This document shows, in pieces, positions 8,404 to 16,034 of a DNA stretch of 26,201 nucleotides. The notes beneath the pieces are model-generated. The model did no database searches. It was given only the letters and a program-made list of their open reading frames with translations, and was not told the origin of the DNA. Made by a program: the position numbers and the translations under genes. The stretch is from an uncultured Bacilli bacterium. GTDB taxonomy: Bacteria > Bacillota_I > Bacilli_A > RF39 > UBA660. The DNA lies in NCBI GenBank assembly GCA_934096315.1, contig CAKOLT010000013.1:1-26201 (forward strand), read 5' to 3'. Every line of letters begins with the position of its first letter. The stretch's first letter is position 1.

Positions 8404-10452
8404 ATGAAATTTAGAGCGGAACCTAAAGATGCGATTATTTTTGGATGTTTTTGTTTATTTCTTTTATATATGTGTGCAATTGGTGTACTTAATGTTTCAT
8501 CACTTGCTAGAACAGGATCTTTTTATGGTATACTGCCATTTAAAGCTTTTACGAGTCAGTATATTGGAAGTACTCTTATGTTGTTTTTAGTTTCTTTAGG
8601 TGGAGTTTTTATGGCTGTTAGTTCTTACTTTTTTGATAGAGAAAAAGGCTTTGGGTTTGTTATGGGTAAGAAGGATAAGGGATATTCTAGGTGGTGCAAG
8701 GATAGTGAGATTAAGAGGGAGCTTGTTGAGGTGGATCCTAAAGCTTATAATGCTAATGCTGGAGGGCTTCCTGTTATTAATAATGGTAAAAAGATGTGGG
8801 TTGATAATGGAGAAGCACATAATATTGTAGTGGGTTCTACTGGTAGTGGTAAGACACAAGGGGTTGTTTTTCCTTTAGTTCAAAGTTTGGCAAAACATGA
8901 AGAGTCTATGATAATTACGGATCCTAAGGGAGAGATTTATGAAACTACTGCTAATATGCTTAAGGAACGTGGTTATAATATAGTAATACTTAATTTTAGA
9001 AATCCTCAGAATGGTAATGCTTGGAATCCATTAACACTTCCATATAAATTATATAAAGAGGGTAATGCTGATAAATCTATAGAGCTTTTGGATGATTTAG
9101 CGTTAAATATATTGTATGAGGAAAAAAGTGGTGGTGATCCTTTCTGGGAAAAGTCTGGTGCTGATTATTTTTCTGGGCTTGCACTTGGGTTGTTTGAAGA
9201 TGCTGAGGAGCCTCAGATTAATTTAAATAGTATTAATTTAATGTCTAGTTTAGGTGAGGAACGTTTTGGGGGGCCTAATAATAATTATATTAAAGAGTAT
9301 TTTAATTCTAAGGATCCCTCACGTCCTGCTTATGTAAATGCTTCTGGAGTTGTTTATACTGCTGAAGAGACTAAACAAGGTGTTCTTGCGACCTTTAAAC
9401 AAAAAGTTAAATTATTTTCTTCACGTGATAATTTATCAGAAATGTTATCATATAGTGATTTTGATATGAAGGATATTGGTAGGAAGAAAACTGCGGTATT
9501 CTTAATTGTCCAGGATGAGAAAAAGACTTTACATCCTTTGGCTACTATTTTTATTAAACAATGTTATGAAACTTTAATTGATGTTGCCCAGGAGAATAAA
9601 GGTCATTTGCCTTATAGGACTAATTTTATATTGGATGAGTTTGCTAATATGCCACCATTGAAAGATGTTACTACAATGGTTACAGCAGCTCGTAGTAGAC
9701 ATATTAGGTTTACATTTATTATCCAAAACTATGCTCAGTTGACTCAGGTTTATGGTAAGGAACAAGCAGATACTATTAAGGGTAACTGTAATATTATGTA
9801 TTTGATTACAAGTGAGCTTCAGGCTTTGGAAGAGATTAGTAAGATGTGTGGAGAAGTTAAGTCTAAAGAAAAAGATAAGACTGCTTCAACTCCTCTTGTG
9901 ACAGTTAGTGATTTACAGAGATTGAAGATGTATGAGGCTATTGTAATGAGGTTAAGATTAATGCCTTATAAGTCTAAATTAACTCCAGATTATAAAATGG
10001 ATTGGGGTAAGAAGTATGAAAAGGCTGGATATCCTAGTCGTGAAAAAAGATCTGTTGAGTTATGGGATATTAGAGAATTTGTTAAAAAGATGAAAAAAGA
10101 GAAAATGGAAAAGATGATGCAAGATAGTGGTATTGTTACTGGAGGTGCTTCAGAAGGTGCCTCAGGTAATTTATTTGAAAATTTTGTACCATCTGATGGG
10201 TTATATGGTAATAGTTCTCCTAAGTCTTCAGGTGGATTTAATGTTGATGATTTAGTTAAGAGAATAGATGCTAAGATTGCTGAATTAGAAGAGGAAGAGA
10301 AGAGAGAGAAAGTTAATTTAGAATCTCCATTAGATGTTAAAAGGGATGATAAAGAACCAGAATTAGTTAAATCTGATGATACATCTATCCAGAAACCAGA
10401 AATTAGTAAGAGTGATGATGCGTTTTTTGATGATTTCTTTTCTGATGAATAA
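8404..10452 (+). CDS. VirD4-type coupling ATPase (type IV coupling protein)
   Basis: 682 aa. I choose ATG 8404, with AGAGGTG six bases upstream; an upstream in-frame TTG at 8362 lies inside the promoter. Two N-terminal helices (about 10-32 and 50-72) anchor it. Walker A GSTGSGKT lies at about 143-151 and Walker B LDEF at 410-413; DPKGE and IIQNYAQL are typical of VirD4/TraG proteins. These hexameric ATPases recruit DNA-protein or protein substrates and feed them to the VirB channel. The C-terminal ~110 residues are an acidic, Lys/Glu/Asp-rich tail ending in DDFFDDFFSDE-like residues, possibly for substrate binding. It is transcribed alone from its own promoter and ends at its own terminator, unlike the other components. 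Confidence 0.93.
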   Translation: MKFRAEPKDAIIFGCFCLFLLYMCAIGVLNVSSLARTGSFYGILPFKAFTSQYIGSTLMLFLVSLGGVFMAVSSYFFDREKGFGFVMGKKDKGYSRWCKDSEIKRELVEVDPKAYNANAGGLPVINNGKKMWVDNGEAHNIVVGSTGSGKTQGVVFPLVQSLAKHEESMIITDPKGEIYETTANMLKERGYNIVILNFRNPQNGNAWNPLTLPYKLYKEGNADKSIELLDDLALNILYEEKSGGDPFWEKSGADYFSGLALGLFEDAEEPQINLNSINLMSSLGEERFGGPNNNYIKEYFNSKDPSRPAYVNASGVVYTAEETKQGVLATFKQKVKLFSSRDNLSEMLSYSDFDMKDIGRKKTAVFLIVQDEKKTLHPLATIFIKQCYETLIDVAQENKGHLPYRTNFILDEFANMPPLKDVTTMVTAARSRHIRFTFIIQNYAQLTQVYGKEQADTIKGNCNIMYLITSELQALEEISKMCGEVKSKEKDKTASTPLVTVSDLQRLKMYEAIVMRLRLMPYKSKLTPDYKMDWGKKYEKAGYPSREKRSVELWDIREFVKKMKKEKMEKMMQDSGIVTGGASEGASGNLFENFVPSDGLYGNSSPKSSGGFNVDDLVKRIDAKIAELEEEEKREKVNLESPLDVKRDDKEPELVKSDDTSIQKPEISKSDDAFFDDFFSDE

Positions 10453-10460
10453 TTTTATAT

Positions 10461-10507
10461 AGGTTATTAGGAGTTTTAAAACTTTTAGTAACCTCTTTTC
10501 TTTTTTT
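10461..10507 (+). terminator. Intrinsic terminator after virD4
   Basis: AGGTTATTAGGAGTTTT (10461-10477) pairs with AAAACTTTTAGTAACCT (10478-10494) with a few G-U pairs; a run of mostly T follows (10496-10507). It ends the virD4 transcript. Confidence 0.75.
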
Positions 10508-10567
10508 AGTTTTATTAACTTACTTCTTTATTATTTATTTAATATATTAAATTAGAGGTGGTATGTT

Positions 10568-10861
10568 ATGGCAATTAATGTTGATGATTTAAAATTTAAT
10601 AATTCTAATATTATTGATGTTAGGGATAATTATTCATATAACATGGGACATATTGAGGGTGCAATTAATATTCCTTATTATAAGTTATTAGGCAATTATT
10701 CTCGTTTTTTAAATAAGTATGAGAAATATTATTTGTACTGTGATTATGGAGAACAGAGCAAAGAAATTAGTATTAGGTTAAATTTGTTTGGTTATAATAC
10801 AGAGAGCATTCATGGTGGTTATAAAGAATATATTAGTAAATATAAAAATAATCTTTTCTAA
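10568..10861 (+). CDS. Single-domain rhodanese-like protein
   Basis: 97 aa, ATG behind GAGGTGG (10555-10561). It is one compact rhodanese domain: IIDVRDNYSYNMGHIEGAINIP is the usual start (DVR, HI-GA-NIP), and the active-site loop CDYGEQS contains Cys58, the residue that carries a persulfide in sulfurtransferases. The C-terminal motif NxFGYNTESIHGGYKEY is also typical. It probably moves sulfane sulfur in the cytoplasm; the partner is unknown. It stands between terminators and the rmuC promoter, so it may be monocistronic. A weak TTAACT/TAATAT pair around 10515-10545 may be its promoter. Confidence 0.9.
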   Translation: MAINVDDLKFNNSNIIDVRDNYSYNMGHIEGAINIPYYKLLGNYSRFLNKYEKYYLYCDYGEQSKEISIRLNLFGYNTESIHGGYKEYISKYKNNLF

Positions 10862-10873
10862 TTTATATATTCA

Positions 10874-10882
10874 TGGTATAAT
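10874..10882 (+). promoter_or_regulatory. Extended -10 promoter of the rmuC operon
   Basis: TGGTATAAT lies 23 bases before the GTG start of rmuC. The -35 region is poor, as at the other TGn-type promoters here. Confidence 0.55.
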
Positions 10883-10905
10883 ATTTTAGAAAGAAGGTAG
10901 TTAGT

Positions 10906-11973
10906 GTGGAATATGTTATTATTGGATTAATTGTTGTTGATATTATTGTGGGTATTATTGCTATTGTAAAAAATATTAGTGAAGGAAATATTACGGAAAG
11001 ACTTGGTAAGCTTGAGACTACGACGGTTAAAGAGCTTTCTTTGTTTAAGGTTGAATTGCTTCGTGGTATGAATGATGATTTTAATAAATTAAATGATAAA
11101 CTTGAGGATCGTTTAATTAAAATTAATGAAAAAGTTAATGAGAGATTAGATGATAACTTTAGTAAGACTAATAAAACTTTTACATCAGTTCTTGAAAGAT
11201 TAAGTAAAATAGATGAAGCACAGAAGAAGATTGAGTCACTTTCTACAGATATTGTCTCTTTGCAGGGTATACTTACTGATAAAAAGAGTAGGGGTATTTT
11301 TGGGGAAGTAAACTTAAAGCATATTCTGGTTAGTATTTTTGGGGAAAATAATGATAATGTTTATAGAATGCAGTATTTGTTTCCTAATAATACTATGGCA
11401 GATGCAGTTATTTTTGCTCCAGAACCTTTGGGGACGGTTGCTATTGATTCTAAGTTTCCACTTGAGAATTATCAGATTATGGTTGATAAAAGTAGGTCTC
11501 AGGAGGTTAGAAATTTAGCAGAGAAGAAGTTTAAGGCTGATGTTAAGAAGCATATAGATGCTATTAGTTCTAAATATATTATACCTGGTGTTACTAGTGA
11601 TCAAGCAATAATGTTTTTACCTGCTGAGGCTATTTTTGCAGAGATAAATGCTTATCATACAGATATTATAGAATATGCTCATAAACAGAAGGTGTGGATA
11701 ACATCTCCAACTACGTTAATATCTACATTTACTATTATTCAAGTTCTTTTAAAGAATATTGAAAGGGATAAGTATGCTGGTGTTATTCATGAGGAATTAA
11801 ATAAATTAGGACTTGAGTTTTCTCGTTATAGGGAGAGATGGGATAAACTTTCTAGGAGTATTGAAACAGTGAGTAAGGATGCCCAAAATATTAATATTAC
11901 TACTGATAAGATAACGAAGAGGTTTGAGAGTATTAGTAATGTACAGTCACAGGATAAGACTTTTTTAGAATAA
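10906..11973 (+). CDS. rmuC: DNA recombination protein RmuC
   Basis: 355 aa, GTG start after AGAAGG (10892-10897). An N-terminal helix (about 2-20) is followed by a long coiled coil (about 25-120) and then the RmuC domain (about 125-330), recognisable from GIFGEVNLKHIL, ADAVIFAPEPLGTVAIDSKF and the VWITSPTTLISTF segment. RmuC proteins are predicted membrane-tethered nuclease-fold proteins that limit rearrangements at inverted repeats; the exact reaction is not established. It heads a three-gene unit with a small membrane protein and a yjbA homolog. Confidence 0.93.
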   Translation: MEYVIIGLIVVDIIVGIIAIVKNISEGNITERLGKLETTTVKELSLFKVELLRGMNDDFNKLNDKLEDRLIKINEKVNERLDDNFSKTNKTFTSVLERLSKIDEAQKKIESLSTDIVSLQGILTDKKSRGIFGEVNLKHILVSIFGENNDNVYRMQYLFPNNTMADAVIFAPEPLGTVAIDSKFPLENYQIMVDKSRSQEVRNLAEKKFKADVKKHIDAISSKYIIPGVTSDQAIMFLPAEAIFAEINAYHTDIIEYAHKQKVWITSPTTLISTFTIIQVLLKNIERDKYAGVIHEELNKLGLEFSRYRERWDKLSRSIETVSKDAQNINITTDKITKRFESISNVQSQDKTFLE

Positions 11974-12012
11974 TAAAAATGCGTATTATGAATACTATTT
12001 ATTAGGGGGTTT

Positions 12013-12234
12013 ATGATACGTATTTTTTTCTTTTTGCTTGGTTTTGGTCTTATGACTATAGGGTTTACGTATTTAATTTTGTATTTAAATTATATGAGTA
12101 TTGGGTATAATTTTTTAGAATATGTTAATTTTATAAGTAGTAAGTATGAGTGTTATTTTGTTGTTATAGGTTTTGTTATTATGACACTTTCTATTTTTAT
12201 TAAAGGAGATAAAAATTATGGATTATATTTATGA
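12013..12234 (+). CDS. Small two-helix membrane protein, function unknown
   Basis: 73 aa, ATG seven bases after AGGGGG (12003-12008). Two hydrophobic segments (about 2-27 and 46-64) leave very little soluble sequence. I do not recognise the family. It starts 39 bases after rmuC, and its last 17 bases overlap the yjbA homolog, so translation of the two is probably coupled. A real gene is supported by the ribosome site and spacing. Confidence 0.6.
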   Translation: MIRIFFFLLGFGLMTIGFTYLILYLNYMSIGYNFLEYVNFISSKYECYFVVIGFVIMTLSIFIKGDKNYGLYL

Positions 12235-12850
12235 CATATTGCTTAATTTTTCAAGGGAATATTTTGATTTTTTTGAATGGGTTAGTAAGGATAATATTAT
12301 TAATGTACGTAAGGTGCCTTGTTTTAGACTTAGTGATCAAGATTATTTAAAATTTAAGTATGATTCTATTACTGTAGAAGAGGATTTTCTTGATAAGATT
12401 CATAATAAGACTTGTTTGTATTCAGGTAATAATAATTGTCCTTATGTTTGTTTGTTTACAAATAGTATTGATGTTTTTGGGGCTATGTTTAATAAACAAG
12501 GTAATTTAATTAAAAGGAGTAGTTTGTTATTGGATGAAGCTTACGAAGTTTTGGAAGAATCTTTTAGTTATAATGTTACTAATATTAATATTATTAAGTA
12601 TAAAAAAAGTTGTAATTTAATTATTAGTAGGTTAGAAAGAGAGAGGAAGGCAAAAATTAGGAAGTTTTTATTTAAGAGTATGCCTTCGGATAATCAGCTT
12701 AAGTATATTTATTATGATTATTTTGGTATGGAGGAGGGTAATTCTGATAAGATTTTGAAGAGTTTGGTTAATGAGGTAAATAAACCATGGAATAAGAAGT
12801 TAAATAAGTTATATGAACTTATATCAATGATGGGTAAAATAAAAAATTAA
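12218..12850 (+). CDS. yjbA: UPF0736/DUF3603 family protein (YjbA-like)
   Basis: 210 aa, ATG nine bases after AAAGGAG (12202-12208), which lies inside the previous gene. The start MDYIYDILLNF..FFEWVSKDNI, the middle region with LIKRSSLLLDEAYEVLEE, and the RLERERKAKIRKFLFKSM helix line up with B. subtilis YjbA as I remember it. It is somewhat shorter than that protein. Function is unknown; it is a soluble cytoplasmic protein of Bacilli. It is the last gene of the rmuC unit and faces the prsA-like gene convergently, with a shared hairpin between them. The symbol is based on family resemblance only. Confidence 0.7.
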   Translation: MDYIYDILLNFSREYFDFFEWVSKDNIINVRKVPCFRLSDQDYLKFKYDSITVEEDFLDKIHNKTCLYSGNNNCPYVCLFTNSIDVFGAMFNKQGNLIKRSSLLLDEAYEVLEESFSYNVTNINIIKYKKSCNLIISRLERERKAKIRKFLFKSMPSDNQLKYIYYDYFGMEEGNSDKILKSLVNEVNKPWNKKLNKLYELISMMGKIKN

Positions 12851-12870
12851 ATAGACCGTGAGGTCTATTT
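12849..12870. terminator. Bidirectional hairpin between convergent genes
   Basis: AAATAGACC (12849-12857) pairs perfectly with GGTCTATTT (12862-12870) around GTGA. A-rich sequence lies on the left and T-rich on the right, so it can act on both strands. It overlaps the stop codon of the minus-strand foldase gene (12865-12867). Confidence 0.65.
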
Positions 12871-14049
12871 ATATTTGTCACAATATTCATTGTATTTCTT
12901 TTTCATAACGCTATCTGAAAATTCGATGTTTGCTTCTTTTCTCATTTCAATTAAAGCCTTATAATAAAGATTAGAGTCTTCATTTTCTAGTTTTTTAGAT
13001 AGGTCACTTATTATGCTATCTCTTACGTCTTCAAGAGCTGGTTTTTCTTTTTGGTCAATACGGTAGATTATATGATATCCGTATGAACTTTTTACTGGTT
13101 TTTGACTGTATGTGTTGTTTTCTAATGATAGCATTTCTTTTAAGTATGCTTCGTCTAGGCTTGCATTATATGCTTGGTATCCTAGTTCTTCATCAGTTAT
13201 TTTATCTTTATATTCGGTGATTACATCATCCCAAGAAGTTCCACTGTTTAATTTACTAATAATTTCTTCTGCTAATTTTTTGGCATCGTCGTCAGATAGT
13301 CCATCGTCTTTGACTTCTACTAGAATATGTTTTGTATCTGTGTCTCCATAAACACTAGTTTCATAGTAATTTTTTATGTCGTCTTCAGATATTTTTTTCT
13401 CTAAATATGATTTATAGTATTTTTGTCTACGGTTATCTAATGATAGATAGTCTAAAAATGCGTTTTTATCTTTAAAATTATTATTTGATAGGAATGTTTC
13501 TTCATCATATCCGTTTTGTTTATAAAGGTTTAACCAGTATTCTGCAGTTTCTTCGACTTCTTTTTTCATTTCGTCAGTGTCTTCATATTTTTTTTCTAAT
13601 ATTGTTCTATCTATTTTATCTATTAGTATAGAGATTGAAAAACTATCTTTCATTGTGCTGTATAAATCATCTGCAGTTATGACTTCACCATCGAAATTTA
13701 CAATTGGTTCTGTACCATCTTTTAGTTTTGCTATCCTATCTGGATATACGATAAATAGAATTAGTAATCCTAAAAGAAGACCTCCTGCAAATGCAATTAT
13801 TGTTTTTTTCTTTTCATCTATTTCTTCAATTTTTTTAAATAGTGATTCTTTACTATTATTATTCATTTTTTTTATGACTTTTTCAGCTTTTTCAGTTTTT
13901 ACAGTTTTTTCAATTTTCTCAGTTTTTTTTGTGTTGTTATAATTTTTAGTGTTTTCAGTTTTCTTTTTAGCTGGTTTATTTTTTGTTTCTTCTCCTTTCT
14001 TGTTTTTTTCTTTTTCGTTTTCATTTTTGTTTTTTGTGTTGTTTTTCAT
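12865..14049 (-). CDS. prsA: PrsA-like parvulin foldase (PpiC-type peptidyl-prolyl isomerase)
   Basis: 394 aa. I choose ATG 14047-14049 because GAAAGGAG lies seven bases upstream; an upstream in-frame ATG at 14106 has no ribosome site and falls in the promoter. Residues 1-80 are a cytoplasmic Lys/Glu/Asn/Thr-rich tail with KTEK-type repeats, 83-103 is a transmembrane helix, and ~115-225 is the SurA/PrsA-like chaperone region. A PpiC rotamase domain follows at ~236-345 (TKHILVEVKDDG, LGYQAYN, SSYGYHIIYR). The active part is outside the membrane and would help exported proteins fold. Unusually for PrsA there is no lipobox cysteine; it is anchored by a helix behind a long charged tail. Confidence 0.85.
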   Translation of the reverse strand: MKNNTKNKNENEKEKNKKGEETKNKPAKKKTENTKNYNNTKKTEKIEKTVKTEKAEKVIKKMNNNSKESLFKKIEEIDEKKKTIIAFAGGLLLGLLILFIVYPDRIAKLKDGTEPIVNFDGEVITADDLYSTMKDSFSISILIDKIDRTILEKKYEDTDEMKKEVEETAEYWLNLYKQNGYDEETFLSNNNFKDKNAFLDYLSLDNRRQKYYKSYLEKKISEDDIKNYYETSVYGDTDTKHILVEVKDDGLSDDDAKKLAEEIISKLNSGTSWDDVITEYKDKITDEELGYQAYNASLDEAYLKEMLSLENNTYSQKPVKSSYGYHIIYRIDQKEKPALEDVRDSIISDLSKKLENEDSNLYYKALIEMRKEANIEFSDSVMKKKYNEYCDKYK

Positions 14050-14077
14050 TTTAATTCTCCTTTCAAAAGTCATTATT

Positions 14078-14106
14078 ATCATATCAAAAATATGGGCTAA
14101 GTGCAA
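14078..14106 (-). promoter_or_regulatory. Promoter of the prsA-like gene
   Basis: On the minus strand, TTGCAC (14101-14106), a 17-base spacer and TATGAT (14078-14083), ending 28 bases before the start codon. The positions rule out translation from the upstream in-frame ATG at 14106. Confidence 0.65.
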
Positions 14107-14227
14107 GTAAAATAGTTAAATATCACAAAAATATCATTTTTTTTTAGATAAAATTTTAAAAACACTCACACATTTTTATATTTTTCCATAAAATAATGTG
14201 AAAAGAAAAAAAGGAGGAATGCTTATT

Positions 14228-14308
14228 ATGGGAAATTATGGATCTTCAGCAGCAATTGTTTTAGTATTATTTATCTTACTAATAATTATACTAGGAGCTT
14301 GGATATAA
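14228..14308 (+). CDS. YjcZ-like one-helix micropeptide
   Basis: 26 aa: a short polar start (MGNYGSS) and a single hydrophobic helix ending LGAWI. ATG follows AAGGAGG (14211-14217) by ten bases. The pattern (Gly/Tyr-rich start, then VLFILLIIxxGA) is that of the YjcZ-family tiny spore membrane proteins of Bacilli. Role unknown here; the resemblance does not show that this organism sporulates. It is followed 21 bases later by a second peptide of the same design. Confidence 0.65.
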   Translation: MGNYGSSAAIVLVLFILLIIILGAWI

Positions 14309-14329
14309 TTAATTTTGGGAGGTGAAAAA

Positions 14330-14431
14330 ATGACTACTAATAATTCATGTGGCTGCAATAATGGCTTTTTAATAGTAATTGTTTTATATATTTTATTAGC
14401 TATTATTCTTGGTTCATGCTTTTTTGCTTAA
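14330..14431 (+). CDS. Second YjcZ-like one-helix micropeptide, Cys-containing
   Basis: 33 aa, ATG after GGGAGGTG (14317-14324). The start TTNNSCGCNNG has a CGC motif; then comes a hydrophobic helix (about 13-28) and LGSCFFA. Plan and ending resemble the preceding 26-aa peptide and the YjcZ family. The two are probably co-transcribed and end at the terminator at 14438-14466. Confidence 0.65.
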   Translation: MTTNNSCGCNNGFLIVIVLYILLAIILGSCFFA

Positions 14432-14437
14432 ATGATT

Positions 14438-14466
14438 GGCTATCTAATTAAGATAGCTTTTCTTTT
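14438..14466 (+). terminator. Intrinsic terminator after the micropeptide pair
   Basis: GCTATCT (14439-14445) pairs with AGATAGC (14451-14457) around AATTA, followed by TTTTCTTTT. A G-T pair can extend the stem at 14438/14458. Confidence 0.75.
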
Positions 14467-14470
14467 ATGC

Positions 14471-14499
14471 TTGCATTTTTTAAATAACTTTATTATAAT
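14471..14499 (+). promoter_or_regulatory. Promoter of trpS-yqeG-yqeH-mgtC
   Basis: TTGCAT (14471-14476), a 17-base spacer and a perfect TATAAT (14494-14499), 23 bases before the trpS ATG. The leader is too short to hold a T-box. Confidence 0.75.
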
Positions 14500-14522
14500 A
14501 TATATAGAAAGAAGTGGTAATT

Positions 14523-15503
14523 ATGAAAAAAATGTTAACGGGGCTTCAACCTACAGGTGTTATTACTTTGGGTAATTATATTGGTTCTATTAAGCAGATG
14601 GTTAGGAATCAAGATAAGTATGATTCTTATATTTTTGTTGCTGATATGCATGCAATAACTGTTCCTCAGGAGGCTGATGTGATTCATGAGAGGATTAAGA
14701 GTTTAATTGCTTTATATATTGCATGTGGTATAGATCCTAGTAAGAATAAGATATTTATTCAGTCTGAGAATGAGTATCATACGAATGTTTCTTGGCTTTT
14801 GGAGTGTAATACATACTATGGAGAATTGTCTAGAATGACTCAGTTTAAAGATAAGAGTTTAAAAAATGTTAATTTTACTAGTGGTCTTTTGACTTATCCA
14901 GTTTTAATGGCGGCGGATATTTTAACATATGATATAGATTTAGTTCCAGTGGGTAAGGATCAAAAACAGCATGTTGAATTAGCTAGAGATATTGCACTTA
15001 GATTTAATAAGAAATATGGTGATACTTTTACTATACCAGAAGCTATGATTGATAATGATGTGCGTTTGATTATGGATTTAGTGGATCCTAGTAAAAAGAT
15101 GAGTAAGTCTTGTGATAATAAGAAGGGTTCTATATTCCTTTTGGATGATGTTAAGGTGACTAGAAAGAAGATTATGGGAGCTACTACTGATAGTGAGATG
15201 GTTGTTAAGTATGATCCTGAAAATAAGCTAGGTATTTCTAATCTGATTAATATTTATGTTGCACTTACAGGTAAAAGTATTAAAGATGTTGAAGAGGAGT
15301 TTTCTGGTAAGAATTATGGTGAGTTTAAGTCTAAAGTTGCAGATGTTGTCGAAGAGGTAATTTTAGATATTCAAAAGAAGTATTATGAAGTTTTGGATAG
15401 TGATAGTATTAATAAAATATTAGATGATGGTATTTTGTATACTAGGAAAATAGCAAAAGAAAAATATAATCTTATGAAGCATAAAATGGGATTATATAGA
15501 TAG
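14523..15503 (+). CDS. trpS: Tryptophanyl-tRNA synthetase
   Basis: 326 aa, normal bacterial TrpRS length. It charges tRNA-Trp with tryptophan in the cytoplasm. The class I signatures are clear: LQPTGVITLGNYIG (HIGH region) at 8-21 and KMSKS at 192-196. I choose ATG 14523; the in-frame GTG at 14514 lies within the weak GAAGTGG ribosome site (14511-14517). First gene of a tight operon, with the next start ten bases after its stop. There is no T-box leader, so regulation by tRNA-Trp antitermination is not apparent. Confidence 0.96.
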   Translation: MKKMLTGLQPTGVITLGNYIGSIKQMVRNQDKYDSYIFVADMHAITVPQEADVIHERIKSLIALYIACGIDPSKNKIFIQSENEYHTNVSWLLECNTYYGELSRMTQFKDKSLKNVNFTSGLLTYPVLMAADILTYDIDLVPVGKDQKQHVELARDIALRFNKKYGDTFTIPEAMIDNDVRLIMDLVDPSKKMSKSCDNKKGSIFLLDDVKVTRKKIMGATTDSEMVVKYDPENKLGISNLINIYVALTGKSIKDVEEEFSGKNYGEFKSKVADVVEEVILDIQKKYYEVLDSDSINKILDDGILYTRKIAKEKYNLMKHKMGLYR

Positions 15504-15512
15504 GAAATGTTT

Positions 15513-16034
15513 ATGGATATATTTATACCGGATATGTATCAAAAGAGTATATATCATATAGATTATGATAAATTAAAAGCTGATGGGATAAAGTGTTTGT
15601 TGTTTGATTTAGATAATACTTGTGTACCTCAGAAGGTGAAGAGTCCTAGCGAGAGATTAACTGTTCTTTTTGATAAGTTAAGGGATATGGGATTTAAGGT
15701 TATTATATTTTCTAATGCTACGAAAAAAAGGCTTACTGCGTTTAAGAATGCTTTAGATGTTGATTGTTCTTACAGTAGTCGTAAACCATTAAGTTATAAA
15801 TTTATTAAAGTTATGAATAAGTTTAATTTTGATTTATCTGAGACTGTAATTATTGGTGATCAGTTGTTTACGGACATTTATGGTGGTAATAAGGTTGGTA
15901 TTAAGACAATATTAGTTAATCCTATGTCTACTTATGATTTACCATTTACGAGAATACTTAGATTTTTTGAAAGAAAGATTATGAAAAGAATGAGTAAAAA
16001 GGGTGTCTTTAAAAAAGGGGAATATTATGATTAA
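15513..16034 (+). CDS. yqeG: YqeG-family HAD IIIA phosphatase
   Basis: 173 aa from ATG 15513, six bases after TAGGAA; ATG 15507 is also in frame but too close to that site. HAD motifs: FDLDNT (DxDxT nucleophile) near 33-38, SNAT near 69-72, and GDQLFTDIYGGN with the acidic metal ligands near 116-127. No cap domain is present, as expected of this group. Homologs are phosphatases related to phosphatidylglycerophosphate phosphatases; the substrate here is unproven. It overlaps yqeH by eight bases, the conserved yqeG-yqeH pair of Firmicutes. Confidence 0.92.
   Translation: MDIFIPDMYQKSIYHIDYDKLKADGIKCLLFDLDNTCVPQKVKSPSERLTVLFDKLRDMGFKVIIFSNATKKRLTAFKNALDVDCSYSSRKPLSYKFIKVMNKFNFDLSETVIIGDQLFTDIYGGNKVGIKTILVNPMSTYDLPFTRILRFFERKIMKRMSKKGVFKKGEYYD

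Noticed and set aside
11983..11995. GTATT-ATG-AATAC hairpin between rmuC and the small membrane protein gene as a terminator.
   Set aside because: Stem is only five A/T-rich pairs with no clean T-run; the genes look co-transcribed.
13112..13942. Long plus-strand open frames opposite the prsA-like gene.
   Set aside because: Antisense shadows of a clear gene; low-complexity Ser/Phe/Ile-rich products and no ribosome sites.
14050..14106. Longer N-terminus for the PrsA-like protein from ATG 14106.
   Set aside because: It covers the promoter at 14078-14106 and lacks a ribosome site, while ATG 14049 has GAAAGGAG.
14467..14522. T-box or tryptophan-responsive leader before trpS.
   Set aside because: Only 23 bases separate the -10 element from the ATG, too little for a T-box.
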